From positions 2,246,001-2,310,000 of the forward strand of contig NZ_LR743509.1 of NCBI RefSeq assembly GCF_902712875.1: a DNA stretch of 64,000 nt, in the 5' to 3' direction. This DNA is from Hyphomicrobium sp. ghe19 (GTDB taxonomy: Bacteria; Pseudomonadota; Alphaproteobacteria; Rhizobiales; Hyphomicrobiaceae). The translations under genes and the position numbers were made by a program. Below are positions 44,204 to 53,639 of this stretch, piece by piece. The notes under the pieces are model-generated. The model did no database searches. It was not told where the DNA came from and was given only the letters and a program-made list of their open reading frames with translations. Positions within the stretch are counted from its first letter, which is position 1; the number at the start of each line of letters is the position of its first letter.

Positions 44204-45361
44204 TCAATAAAGCGAAGCTGCCCTGCCGCGCGTGCGCCGCGTCGTCGTCTGCTTGACGATGGCGGCGATGCGGCAGCGGACACCGTGTTCGTTGAACTCT
44301 CGCTCCACTTGCGCGGTCGGGAACCCGCTATCGATCAACGTGGTTCCGAGCCCGCGCCGTTCCGGGGCCGAGACCCGCGGGCCGCCCTGCTCGTTCCAGA
44401 CAAGCTCGAAGGAGAATTCATCTTCATCGATTTTGCTCAGGGTCCATTTCACGCTTACGTATCCGCGCGCATCGGACCAGGCGCCGTATTTGATCGCGTT
44501 CGTTCCGAGTTCGTGCAGCGTCAACGCCAACGCGCTTGCGACATCGCCGGGGATGATCGTATCCGGCCCGCCCATTTCGAACCGCTGGATGCCCGGCGGC
44601 ACAAGAGGCTTCAACGTTTCAGCAATCAGCTCGCGCAGGGAGGCGCCGACGAAACTGCGCGTCGCGATCAGGTCCATCGCATTGCCCATCGCCGAGAGAC
44701 GTCCTGCGAGCGATTGGGCAAAGCCGTCCACGTCGCGGCTATACCGCGCCGATTGGCTGACGAGACCGGCAATGACCGCGAAGGTGTTTTTCAGGCGGTG
44801 GCGAAGCTCGATGTTGAGCTGCTCGAGTTGAAGTTCTCCCAGCGCGCTGTCTTGAAACAAGGCTTCGTTGCGCGCGCGTTCGTTCACCAGACTCTCGACC
44901 TTTCGGTTGAGGAGATGAACGACTGCGATGATGAAGAACGAGAGGACCGCGAAGCTTGCAAGAGCAACGACTGTAGCTGGGGTGATCTCGCCCCAGCCGG
45001 GACCCGGAAGGAAAAAATACCAGCTAAAGAAAAAGGACGCTGCGGTGACCAGCAAGGCGGGCCCGGTTCCCGCGACGAGAGCAGTGACGAGGATCGCCAA
45101 AAAGAACGTCAAGAAAGGGACGGTGTCCTGCAGCCATCTCGATAGTCCCATCCGCGTCAACGCGGCGAAGACGAAAATCGCGATGCCTGCCGGATAGGCG
45201 TAGCGTGCCCTGCGCCGCAATCGCGGAAACACACGTTCGATCAGATTGTCGACGAGTTGAACCATTCGCCCCACGAACGGCACAGCGCCTCCGTCCAGCA
45301 TTCCGGCGGCGCTCAAGAGCCGTCGCCGTCCCCCATTTGCGTTAGACCCTGTAGCTATCAT
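44204..45361 (-). CDS. Membrane HWE histidine kinase with DUF4118 domain
   Basis: A kinase of about 385 aa. Four hydrophobic helices (about 55-155) form a KdpD-like DUF4118 membrane domain containing FFFSWYFFLPGPGWGE, with no large periplasmic loop. A linker follows, then the HWE core: phosphoacceptor ELRHRLKNTFAVIAGL (about 185), LTLHELGTNAIKYGAWS and VWNEQGGP. Kinases of this kind activate PhyR in several alphaproteobacteria, and its place between the stress core and the trehalose operon suits that role. The start is uncertain (45427, 45361, or further in). It is convergent with the GH15 gene. Confidence 0.85.
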   Translation of the reverse strand: MIATGSNANGGRRRLLSAAGMLDGGAVPFVGRMVQLVDNLIERVFPRLRRRARYAYPAGIAIFVFAALTRMGLSRWLQDTVPFLTFFLAILVTALVAGTGPALLVTAASFFFSWYFFLPGPGWGEITPATVVALASFAVLSFFIIAVVHLLNRKVESLVNERARNEALFQDSALGELQLEQLNIELRHRLKNTFAVIAGLVSQSARYSRDVDGFAQSLAGRLSAMGNAMDLIATRSFVGASLRELIAETLKPLVPPGIQRFEMGGPDTIIPGDVASALALTLHELGTNAIKYGAWSDARGYVSVKWTLSKIDEDEFSFELVWNEQGGPRVSAPERRGLGTTLIDSGFPTAQVEREFNEHGVRCRIAAIVKQTTTRRTRGRAASLY

Positions 45362-45484
45362 GAATTGCGCGCGCTTGCGAGGGCTGGACCGACCGCTGTG
45401 GCAAAGAATGCGCTTCGTCGCCAGCATCTCTACATCTGGTGCCCAAGCAGATCAGGCCTAGGACACTAGTTCCGGCTAAATGAG

Positions 45485-45509
45485 GGAACCCATAGCAATC
45501 CCGGGGGTT
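45485..45509 (+). promoter_or_regulatory. EcfG-like promoter of the trehalose operon
   Basis: GGAAC at 45485-45489, a 16-base spacer and GGTT at 45506-45509, one mismatch from the EcfG consensus, about 72 bases before otsA. Trehalose synthesis genes are known EcfG targets in other alphaproteobacteria. Confidence 0.6.
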
Positions 45510-45580
45510 TACAGCCAGGTGCAACGCCACGCGGGGGTCTGGCTTTTACCAAGCTCACGCGTAGGACAGAAGGAGTTATC

Positions 45581-47056
45581 GTGGCCAGGCTTGTCATGGT
45601 TTCGAACCGGGTCATCGACTTCAACGTGGCTCAGCAGGCCGGCGGAGTTGCGGTTGCGATTTATAACACACTCGCGCAACAGAGTGGTTTCTGGTTTGGC
45701 TGGGACGGTCAGATCGTCGATGGTGATTGCCCCGAGATAAAAGTCTCTCGCGCGGACGGCCATACGACGGTGACAGAGCCGCTGACACCTGCGGATTATG
45801 CCGAATATTATCTCGGCTATTCAAACTCGGTGTTGTGGCCAGTGTTTCACAACCGGCTCGATCTCGCGCAGTTCGAGGCCGGCTATTATTCCCGTTATGT
45901 GGCGGTGAACGAGCGTTTCGCGTCCCATCTCGCGCCCCTCATCGAGCCCGACGATGTGATCTGGGTGCACGACTATCACCTGTTGCCGATGGCGCTCGAA
46001 TTGCGCAAGCTCGGCATCGAAAATCCTATCGGCTATTTCCTGCACATTCCCGTCGGGCCAGCCCAGGCGTTACTCGCCATTCCGGAAAACAAGGAAATCG
46101 CCAGGGCGCTCAGCGCCTACGATCTGATTGGTCTGCAGACGCAGTCGGATGTGCGCAATTTGATCGACTTTCTTCAGCAAAGCGTCTTCGGGCGGCTCTT
46201 GCCCTCGGGCCGCATTCGCGTGTTCGACGCAGAGCTCGATATCGGATGTTTCCCTGTCGGCATCGATCCTGCAGATTTCGCCTTCAACCCCGGAGAGGCC
46301 GAAGCATTGAAGGCGGCCGACACATCAGAGACAAATCGGATCATCGGCATCGACCGGTTGGATTACACCAAGGGTCTTCCGCAGAAATTCCGCGCATACG
46401 GAAAATTCCTCGATGAATATCCCGACTATCGCCGTCGGATCGTGCTGTCGCAATTTGCGCCGCCGACGCGTGAAAGCGTCGAAGCTTATGCCGACATCAA
46501 GGCCGAGCTCGAATCTCTAGCCGGCTCGATCAACGGCCGCTTCGGCGAACTCGACTGGGTGCCGATCAATTACATCCACAGGACCATTCCCCGTGCCGAG
46601 CTTCGCGATGTTTATCGTTCATCCCGGATCGGGTGGGTGACGCCGCTAATGGACGGCATGAACCTCGTCGCGAAAGAGTTCATCGCATGCCAAGATCCGC
46701 ATGATCCCGGCGTCCTCATTCTTTCGAAGTTTGCCGGCGCCGCAGCGCAGCTCGGCGATGCGGTTCTCGTCAATCCGTACGACGTCAACGACATGGTGCA
46801 GGGCCTTCGGATCGCCCTCGAAATGCCGCTCGACGAACGGCGCGAGCGCCATGACCGGTTACTCACCGGCATCCGGAAGAACGATTCAAACGACTGGAGC
46901 CGCAGCTATTTCTCCGCGCTCATGAAGGCGGGGCAACGCCGCGCCGCCCGGTCGCCGAAGTCCTCGCCAGAGATGGGGCTAGCGCTCGAACGGTTGCAGA
47001 GCTCAGCTAAAAAAAACATCCCGCCTAGCCGATTGACGGCCAATGTGGTGACATAA
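45581..47056 (+). CDS. otsA: Trehalose-6-phosphate synthase
   Basis: A 491-aa GT20 enzyme joining UDP-glucose and glucose-6-phosphate. Family segments run from MARLVMVSNRV through GGVAVAIYNTL, NSVLWPVFHNRLDL, VIWVHDYHLLPMALELRK, IGIDRLDYTKGLPQKF and VTPLMDGMNLVAKEFIACQ to GAAAQLGDAVLVNPYDVNDM. Substrate contacts such as WFGWDG, DYH and the RLDYxKG arginine and lysine are intact. It starts at GTG 45581 with AGGAG upstream. The C-terminal 30 residues extend beyond E. coli OtsA. It leads a four-gene operon with ppgK, a pfkB gene and otsB. Confidence 0.96.
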   Translation: MARLVMVSNRVIDFNVAQQAGGVAVAIYNTLAQQSGFWFGWDGQIVDGDCPEIKVSRADGHTTVTEPLTPADYAEYYLGYSNSVLWPVFHNRLDLAQFEAGYYSRYVAVNERFASHLAPLIEPDDVIWVHDYHLLPMALELRKLGIENPIGYFLHIPVGPAQALLAIPENKEIARALSAYDLIGLQTQSDVRNLIDFLQQSVFGRLLPSGRIRVFDAELDIGCFPVGIDPADFAFNPGEAEALKAADTSETNRIIGIDRLDYTKGLPQKFRAYGKFLDEYPDYRRRIVLSQFAPPTRESVEAYADIKAELESLAGSINGRFGELDWVPINYIHRTIPRAELRDVYRSSRIGWVTPLMDGMNLVAKEFIACQDPHDPGVLILSKFAGAAAQLGDAVLVNPYDVNDMVQGLRIALEMPLDERRERHDRLLTGIRKNDSNDWSRSYFSALMKAGQRRAARSPKSSPEMGLALERLQSSAKKNIPPSRLTANVVT

Positions 47057-47862
47057 TGGGTGTCATCATGGATAGAAGAAACGTTCCCAAACGGGATGAA
47101 GCCATGTCCAATCCGAACATTCTGTGCGTGGACATAGGCGGCACGCTCGTCAAGGCGGCGACGGTCAACGCTTCCGGCACGTTGATATCGGAATTCATTA
47201 CGACGCAGACGCCGAAGCCGAGCACGCCGGAAGCACTCGTCGGCCTAATTACCGATATCGTGAAGACGTTGCCGACGTTCGGGCGCGTTTCGGTCGGGTT
47301 TCCCGGCGTGGTTGGACGAGACCACATAAAGACGGCGCCCAATCTCGGCACGCATCATTGGAACGGCTTCGACCTCGAGAACGAACTCGGGCAGGCGTTC
47401 GGCGTGCCGGTTCGCGTGCTGAACGATGCCATCGTCTATGGCTTGGGCGTTGCGAAGGGGCCTGGCCGCGAATGCGTGCTGACGTTCGGAACCGGCATGG
47501 GTTGTGCCCTTTTCTGCAATGGGACAGCGTTCTTCGGTCTCGAACTTGGCCAGCACCATGCGAACGACGAACTCAACTATGACCAGTATATCGGTCACGC
47601 CGCGTATCTGGAACTTGGCGACGAGGCTTGGAATGAGCGGGCGAAGCGCGTGCTCGCCGCTGTGCAGGCTCTGACCAACGTCGATCATCTCTACATCGGC
47701 GGCGGCAACTCGCGGCGCATCACATTCGCGCTGCCGCCATGGGCCAGTGTCGTTCCGCCAGCGAGTGGAATTGCAGGGGGCGCCCGCCTCTGGCGCTCTG
47801 AAATGGATCAGTGGTTCAGGCAGTCGAGCAATCTTGTCGGGGAACATACGGAGTCGAGATGA
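47056..47862 (+). CDS. ppgK: Polyphosphate glucokinase (ROK-type)
   Basis: A 268-aa sugar kinase with the ROK/PPGK phosphate motif LCVDIGGTLVKAATV (about 24-38), SVGFPGVV, the catalytic region VLNDAIVYGLGVAKGPGRECVLTFGTGMGCALF (about 117-150) and ELGQHHANDELNYDQYIG. This fits strictly or partly polyphosphate-dependent glucokinases that make glucose-6-phosphate. The first ATG shares a base with the otsA stop (TAATG); an ATG at 47104 would give a more family-like N-terminus. The product is the OtsA substrate, giving a clear reason for the linkage. Confidence 0.85.
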   Translation: MGVIMDRRNVPKRDEAMSNPNILCVDIGGTLVKAATVNASGTLISEFITTQTPKPSTPEALVGLITDIVKTLPTFGRVSVGFPGVVGRDHIKTAPNLGTHHWNGFDLENELGQAFGVPVRVLNDAIVYGLGVAKGPGRECVLTFGTGMGCALFCNGTAFFGLELGQHHANDELNYDQYIGHAAYLELGDEAWNERAKRVLAAVQALTNVDHLYIGGGNSRRITFALPPWASVVPPASGIAGGARLWRSEMDQWFRQSSNLVGEHTESR

Positions 47863-48953
47863 ACGTCCTCACCATTGGCGGCGCAATGGTTGATACGATC
47901 GTCACGATTGCGAGCGACAAGATCGAACAAGTCAAGATGCGCAATGCCGAGAGCTCGTTCCTTCTTCTAGAAGAAGGACACAAAACGGAGGCGGAGGAAA
48001 TCGCATCAAGCTGTGGTGGCGGCGCGGTGAACGCGGCCGTTACGGCATCTCGCCTCGGACACAATACATCCATCATCGCCAAGATCGGACGAGATGATAA
48101 GGGGAAGACGATACTCGGCCTGCTCCGCGCCGAGGGCGTGGATGTTTCGTGGATTGCCGTCGACGACCGCGAGCCGACGGGATCATCTGTCATTATTTCA
48201 TCTCATGACAGGAACGCGGCGGTCTTTACTTACCGCGGCGCGAACACGAAAGTCGAAGCCAACGATCTGCCGCACCAGGCATTCGCAGGCCGCGACTTGG
48301 TTTATGTCGCCAATCTCAGCAATCAGTCGGCGAACTGTTATCCGCTTGTCGTCGAGCACGCGAAGGCCGCAGGCGCGCTTCTTGCCGTCAATCCCGGCGT
48401 GCGCCAACTCACCGCGCGCTTCGATGATTTTTGGCATAGCCTGAAATACATCGATATTCTCTGCATAAACCGTACCGAAGCGCAGACCTTGATGCCGCGA
48501 CTCCTGCAGTCGTTCGGGGACGGGGGCGCCCCGTTGATTGCGAAAAACGACGAGCCCATTCCGCCGCTCGCCAAGCGTGGCCTGCGCAGCGGCGGCTACG
48601 AAATGTCATTGGTTAAATTCCTCGGCACACTGATAGAACTTGGCGTCGGCGTGATCGTGCTCACCGACGGCGCCAATGGCGCATTCATTGCGCGAGCGCA
48701 GGAACTTCATTACCGCGCTGCGGAGCATGTCGTCGCAGCGGCAACGACGGGCGCCGGCGATGCTTTTTCCTCAACATTCGCGTGCTATCTTGCAGACACT
48801 CAAGATCCAGGGCGTGCACTGAGTGCTGCAGCAATCAACGCAGCCAGCGTCGTGAAATTCATCGACACCCAAACTGGTCTCCTCACCAGGGCGGCATTAG
48901 AGCGAGAGATCGAACGCGCGAGCGAAGCGCCGTTATTCAGCTTTTCAATCTAA
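47859..48953 (+). CDS. PfkB-family carbohydrate kinase
   Basis: A 364-aa kinase of the ribokinase/PfkB family. It shows MNVLTIGGAMVDTIVTI, the GGGAVNAAVTASRLG signature (about 50) and the catalytic VVAAATTGAGDAFSSTFACYLA (Asp base, about 297-318). The sugar is unknown; adenosine, fructose and ribose kinases all look like this. An insertion rich in charged residues near 215-245 distinguishes it from simple ribokinases. It overlaps ppgK by 4 bases (ATGA) and is followed 14 bases later by otsB. Confidence 0.87.
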   Translation: MNVLTIGGAMVDTIVTIASDKIEQVKMRNAESSFLLLEEGHKTEAEEIASSCGGGAVNAAVTASRLGHNTSIIAKIGRDDKGKTILGLLRAEGVDVSWIAVDDREPTGSSVIISSHDRNAAVFTYRGANTKVEANDLPHQAFAGRDLVYVANLSNQSANCYPLVVEHAKAAGALLAVNPGVRQLTARFDDFWHSLKYIDILCINRTEAQTLMPRLLQSFGDGGAPLIAKNDEPIPPLAKRGLRSGGYEMSLVKFLGTLIELGVGVIVLTDGANGAFIARAQELHYRAAEHVVAAATTGAGDAFSSTFACYLADTQDPGRALSAAAINAASVVKFIDTQTGLLTRAALEREIERASEAPLFSFSI

Positions 48954-48967
48954 GCAGGGGAAATTTC

Positions 48968-49783
48968 TTGACGCAGCAACTGAAGAAAAGCGCCACGCAC
49001 GGCGAGAACGCCGTGTTGAGCGAGGAGCGAGCGATCGCTGCGCGCAAGGCGGTCGAGCGCCTCATCGCCAATGGGGAGCCCGTTGCGCTTTTCCTCGACG
49101 TCGATGGAACTCTTCTCGACGTTGCGCTTACGCCCTCGACGGTGCACGTGCCTGCTTACCTTCCGAAGCTGCTCGATGAGATCGCCGACCGGTTGCACGG
49201 CGCATTGGCAATCGTAACGGGACGGCCGTTGGAAGAAGTTGACCGCCTGCTCCATCCTTCGAAATTCGTGGCGGCCGGCGTTCACGGCGGACAGATGCGA
49301 TTTGCGGATAAGGGCAAGATTGAAACGCTCACCCCTGCATTCAATCCGGCGCTGACGATGGATCTTAAAAAGATTGCCCAGGATTTGCCCGGCATCGTCT
49401 ACGAGGACAAGGGCAGCGGGATTGCGCTGCATTATCGCCTCGCTCCGGAGCTTCAATCATCGTTGTTGACGATGCTCGGCACACTCGTGCCGAAATATCC
49501 GAATGAATTTTCGATCTGCGAAGGCCGCAAGGTCGTCGAGGTTTTGCCTGTTGGTTTCTCGAAGGGACGCGCGCTCAGAAAACTCGCCACGTTGCCCCCG
49601 TTTGCCAACAAAATTCCCGTGATGGTCGGCGACGACATCGCCGATGTGGACGCGTTCCGAGCGGCCGAAGATCTCGGCGGATTCGGCCTGAAGGTTGCGG
49701 GCGAAAATTTCTCCGAGTCCGAGTCTTCGTTCTACGGACCTCCGGAAGTTCTCGACTGGCTCCAAAAAATCGCAAACATCTGA
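48968..49783 (+). CDS. otsB: Trehalose-6-phosphate phosphatase
   Basis: A 271-aa HAD phosphatase converting trehalose-6-phosphate to trehalose. Motif I is VALFLDVDGTLLDVALTP (about 36-53), motif II IVTGRPLEEVD, the cap region has GIALHYRLAPEL, and motif III/IV is PVMVGDDIADVDAF. The start is a TTG at 48968, supported by AGGGGA at the right distance and by the position straight after the pfkB stop. It is the last gene of the operon, and its stop lies 6 bases from the end of the convergent membrane-protein gene. Confidence 0.95.
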   Translation: MTQQLKKSATHGENAVLSEERAIAARKAVERLIANGEPVALFLDVDGTLLDVALTPSTVHVPAYLPKLLDEIADRLHGALAIVTGRPLEEVDRLLHPSKFVAAGVHGGQMRFADKGKIETLTPAFNPALTMDLKKIAQDLPGIVYEDKGSGIALHYRLAPELQSSLLTMLGTLVPKYPNEFSICEGRKVVEVLPVGFSKGRALRKLATLPPFANKIPVMVGDDIADVDAFRAAEDLGGFGLKVAGENFSESESSFYGPPEVLDWLQKIANI

Positions 49784-49789
49784 CGTCCG

Positions 49790-51574
49790 CTAGGCCGCTT
49801 CGGCTTGGGCCGGAGCTTCGTTCCGGGCGCCGCTCGGTTCGTTCAGGACCATCAGAAGCGGTGTCAGTCCATCGGTATCGACGAGCTTGAAGATTTCGAT
49901 GTCACTCCGCGCCTTTTCGCTCCAGCCCGCGATCTCGAGCGCGCGTTCGGCTTTCGAGAACAGCCCGTGATTTCGAACGGCTCTCTTATCGACGTACTGC
50001 TTTAGATCTTCGCCCGTCAGCCCCTGCTCTTCCGCCCATTTTTTGCGGATTGCGGTCAGGTCGGTATCGCTTCCCTGCGATTCCTCCTTCTTCAGTTTCT
50101 GCAGTTCGTTCTCCTGCAAGAGCCACCACTTGCCCCCCTTGGGCCAGCGCACGAGATCGAGATCACTCAGAACGCCTGCCAATTGATTGACGGCCATTCC
50201 TTTCGCGGCTTCGTCCTCATTATCGGGATCGCAGCTGTAGAGATTTGGAATCACCAGATACGACGCCTTGTTGTGATGAACGAAGTGCCGGCGCACCCAT
50301 TCGAGATCGGCGCCGGGCGCTCGATTGATTGCGGTGTCGATCGCATCGCGGATTTGCCGGGCGAGCGTGCCGGAAGGGCGGATGGACGGCGGCTCACGCG
50401 GCGGGTTGATGATCGCCAGCGCGAGAAGGCCCATGTCGATGCCGATCGTCGCCAGAAGCGCGATGACATCGCGGCCCGTTATCGGCTCGCCTTCATCGGT
50501 GTGTCCGGCCGTTATGACTTTACCGCCCGAGACGATGTAACGGAATGCACTCGCCGTGTAGGCGCCGATATTGCTCCAAAGGTTTTTGACGGCATTTGCA
50601 ACGCCAGCGGGTCCCTCATTGAACACCGCTTCGCGCAGTTTCAGCTCAGCGGGTTGATCTGCCTGTGCCGCCGCATCGCGCAGCCGCTCGGCGAGCGTCG
50701 GATCGAAACACGCTGACCCGGATTTTCCTGGCGGCTGCGATACGGAATCGGCGAGTGCGCGCATCTCCGATGCCGTCGATTGACCGAGCTGGTTGCTGCG
50801 GACTGCAATGTTGCGCGCGAGGCCGCGAATTTCCGACGCCTTGTTCTCGAAGTTGCGCTGGCGTTCCTCGATCGTCGCGCCGCCGAGCACATCCGCCGCC
50901 TGGCGCAGAGACTGAACATCGGCCTGCACCGGTTCGAGCCACGATCTCGTCATGCCGTCGCGCAGCGCGCTGACGGCATCGCGCACGCTTCTGCGAGCAT
51001 TGTAGAGAGGTCCCTTCCCCGCCCCGGATGCAACGCCGCAACTGCCGCCACTCGTTTCCTCGCGCATCATTTGGCTGTCTGACCAGGTGACGACGTTGTC
51101 GAGCTGGCCGCGTACGGCGTCCAGCCGTGCTGCGACGGCGGCGCTGGCGTCGCGTGCATCCTCCTGAAGGCCGGCAAGGCCCGTCTTCGTTGCCTCTTGG
51201 CCTGAGATCAAGCTCCACCAGAAGCCGTAGCCGAAGCCGATCGACCAGATGGCGAGGAATACGTAGAGCGGGAATGTGATGATGCGCTCGCGGAGGCGAC
51301 GCTTGGCGCCGAACGTCTCGCGCAGCGTGAGCCATAGCAGAAACGTGAGCGCGACGACGACCGCAGCGACGAGAACGTCATTCGAGATCGAAATGCCGCC
51401 GGCGGGCGCGGCGGGCGTCGAGGAGACGCCGACGATGAAATCGCGCATGCCGTGCCAGGTCGCGTATCCAGAGATGATCAGCAGCATGAACGAGGCGATG
51501 CCGATCAGCGTGTTTCGGCCGAGGATGTAATCTATCGTTCTGCTGATCAGGTTTGGCTGCGCTTGATCCGGCAT
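49790..51574 (-). CDS. Membrane/coiled-coil protein of unknown function
   Basis: A 594-aa protein not assigned to a family. Three helices occur early (about 22-40, 66-84, 98-120), then a long helical, probably coiled-coil periplasmic region (about 130-330) containing a segment GGSCGVASG, a fourth hydrophobic stretch near 372-392 (ALLATIGIDMGLLALAII) and a cytosolic C-terminal part with WPKGGKWWLLQENELQKL. The ATG at 51574 is used because GGGGA precedes it by 6 bases; the GTG at 51595 has no such site. It is convergent with otsB. The layout suggests a sensor or scaffold, but no motif supports a function. Confidence 0.7.
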   Translation of the reverse strand: MPDQAQPNLISRTIDYILGRNTLIGIASFMLLIISGYATWHGMRDFIVGVSSTPAAPAGGISISNDVLVAAVVVALTFLLWLTLRETFGAKRRLRERIITFPLYVFLAIWSIGFGYGFWWSLISGQEATKTGLAGLQEDARDASAAVAARLDAVRGQLDNVVTWSDSQMMREETSGGSCGVASGAGKGPLYNARRSVRDAVSALRDGMTRSWLEPVQADVQSLRQAADVLGGATIEERQRNFENKASEIRGLARNIAVRSNQLGQSTASEMRALADSVSQPPGKSGSACFDPTLAERLRDAAAQADQPAELKLREAVFNEGPAGVANAVKNLWSNIGAYTASAFRYIVSGGKVITAGHTDEGEPITGRDVIALLATIGIDMGLLALAIINPPREPPSIRPSGTLARQIRDAIDTAINRAPGADLEWVRRHFVHHNKASYLVIPNLYSCDPDNEDEAAKGMAVNQLAGVLSDLDLVRWPKGGKWWLLQENELQKLKKEESQGSDTDLTAIRKKWAEEQGLTGEDLKQYVDKRAVRNHGLFSKAERALEIAGWSEKARSDIEIFKLVDTDGLTPLLMVLNEPSGARNEAPAQAEAA

Positions 51575-51709
51575 ACTCAATCCCCACGCTGACACTCAGT
51601 TATTGAGATAGCGGAATTGCCGGCGATCTTCCGTTGCCCGAAAGCAACAGTCGGCGCAATCACTTGCGTCGGGGCGGGCACCAGCCATGAGGACCCGCGC
51701 GAAAAGAAT

Positions 51710-53482
51710 TCAGACCGCTTCGGCCAGCGGTTGCTTGTTTTCGAGGTATTTCGCGAATTGAAGCTTGAAGAGGCGATTGTATGCGCCTCCGTTCGCGATC
51801 AACTGATCATGCGATCCGCTCTCGATGACGCGTCCGGCTTCGATCACATGGATGAGGTCCGCGTGCAGGATGGTCGACAGGCGGTGAGCGATGACGAGCG
51901 TGGTTTTTCCCTTCGTCAGGTTGCGCAGCTCGCGCTGAATGGCATCCTCGGTTTCGCTATCGAGCGCGGACGTCGGCTCGTCGAGGAGTATGATCGGCGC
52001 ACTCTTCAGGTAGGCTCGCGCAAGAGCGATGCGCTGGCGCTGGCCGCCCGAGACCTGGGCTCCGAGCTCACCGACCGGGTTTTCATATCCGCGCGGCAAC
52101 GACATGATGAATTCATGAGCGCTGGCTGATTTTGCCGCCTCGATGCACTGTTCGTCGGAAGCGTTGTCGAGACCGGCTCGGATATTCTCGATGATCGAGC
52201 CTTCAAACAGAAATGCATCCTGGCCGACAACGGAGATGTTGTGGCGAAGCGATTTGAGAGAGACATCGGCGATCGCCTGGCCGTCGATCTCGATAACGCC
52301 AGAATCCGGTTCCCGAAGCCTTTGCAGCAGCGCGAATACTGTTGATTTTCCGCCACCGGAATGGCCGACGAGCGCCGTCACCTTGCCGGCCGGAACCGAG
52401 AACGACATTCCATTGATGACGGGTTTGTTCTCGACGTATCTGAACGAGACGTCGCGCAGCACGATCTGGCCGCTCTTGATCACAAGCTCGGGCCGCCCCG
52501 GAGGTTCGTCCTCGCGTGCGGGGCTGTCCATCAATTCATACATCATGCGCACGCCGACGGCGGCTGTAGCGAGCTGCAATTGAACGCGCGAGAGCCTGCG
52601 GCCGGGATCTGCACACATCAGAAGAGCCGTGATGAAGGCGAAGAACTGCCCTGGGCTTTCTCCGTGATAGAGATTTCGCCAGCCGGCATAGAAAACCACA
52701 GCGGCGACCGCGCAGCCGCCGATTGTCTCCATCAGCGGGTTCACGCCGGCGCCGATGCGGAGCATTTTGTTGGACAGGCGCTGGACCGCTTCGATCGCGT
52801 CGAACATTCGCACTCGCATTTTGTTTTCGAGCTGGAATGATTTTACGACCTGCGCCCCTTGGCTGACTTCTCGCGTGATCTGAACGATGCCGCTCAGCGA
52901 ATGAACCTCACTTCGCGTCGCCTTCTTGATACGCTCGACCATTTTGCGAGACGACAGGGCGGCCACCGGGCCGCCGATCAGCGCAATGGCCGACAGGATA
53001 GGATCGAGCGCAATCATCGTGATGACGAGACCGATGATCGTGAAGAGATCGCGCCCGAGGTTGAGAGAGACCATGTTCAGCATGTCTCTGACAGCGTTCG
53101 CGTTATACGACATCTTGGTGACGAGTTCGCTCGAGCTGTATTGCTGAAAGAACGCGACGTCGACTTTCATCATATGCTCGAACATGCGCTTTTGCGTCTG
53201 CGCGACAAGACGATTGCCGATCGTGCCCAGAACGACTTCGGAGAAGTAGGCGGCGAACCCCTTCGCCACGAATATCGCGACAATACCGAATGTGATGCCG
53301 ACGAGGGCCGCACGATTCTGATGCACGAAAATCGTGTCGATCACGTACTTCAGCACGTACGCGCTCAGCGATGTCATGGCCGCGACCAGCAACATACAAA
53401 CGACCACCAGCGCATACTGCGGCGCGTACTCCCGGCCGTTTTCCTTCATGAGCCGCTTCAGGAGATCAAAGGTCGTCGGCAT
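51710..53482 (-). CDS. MsbA-like ABC exporter (fused permease-ATPase)
   Basis: A 590-aa type I half-exporter. Six membrane helices span about 20-310, with the coupling segment FFQQYSSSELVTKMSYNANAV typical of MsbA-like lipid flippases. The ATPase has Walker A GHSGGGKST (about 376), the Q-loop VVGQDAFLFEGSI, signature VSGGQRQR and Walker B ILLDEPTSALD, with switch histidine in VIAHRLST. Lipid A or another lipid-linked glycan is a likely cargo, given the adjacent glycosyltransferase genes. Confidence 0.88.
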   Translation of the reverse strand: MPTTFDLLKRLMKENGREYAPQYALVVVCMLLVAAMTSLSAYVLKYVIDTIFVHQNRAALVGITFGIVAIFVAKGFAAYFSEVVLGTIGNRLVAQTQKRMFEHMMKVDVAFFQQYSSSELVTKMSYNANAVRDMLNMVSLNLGRDLFTIIGLVITMIALDPILSAIALIGGPVAALSSRKMVERIKKATRSEVHSLSGIVQITREVSQGAQVVKSFQLENKMRVRMFDAIEAVQRLSNKMLRIGAGVNPLMETIGGCAVAAVVFYAGWRNLYHGESPGQFFAFITALLMCADPGRRLSRVQLQLATAAVGVRMMYELMDSPAREDEPPGRPELVIKSGQIVLRDVSFRYVENKPVINGMSFSVPAGKVTALVGHSGGGKSTVFALLQRLREPDSGVIEIDGQAIADVSLKSLRHNISVVGQDAFLFEGSIIENIRAGLDNASDEQCIEAAKSASAHEFIMSLPRGYENPVGELGAQVSGGQRQRIALARAYLKSAPIILLDEPTSALDSETEDAIQRELRNLTKGKTTLVIAHRLSTILHADLIHVIEAGRVIESGSHDQLIANGGAYNRLFKLQFAKYLENKQPLAEAV

Positions 53483-53639
53483 AAGTTTCTCGATGTCGCC
53501 CGTCGAAGAATTTGTGAGTTTTCAGCCCGTTACACGTACGTTGATTTGCGCCCCGGCTAAAGTCAACGGTTGCAGCTGCTCGCATCAAAAATGGATGCCC
53601 CCTCGCCCCGTGCGCTGCTCGTTAGTACGGCGAAGGCTG

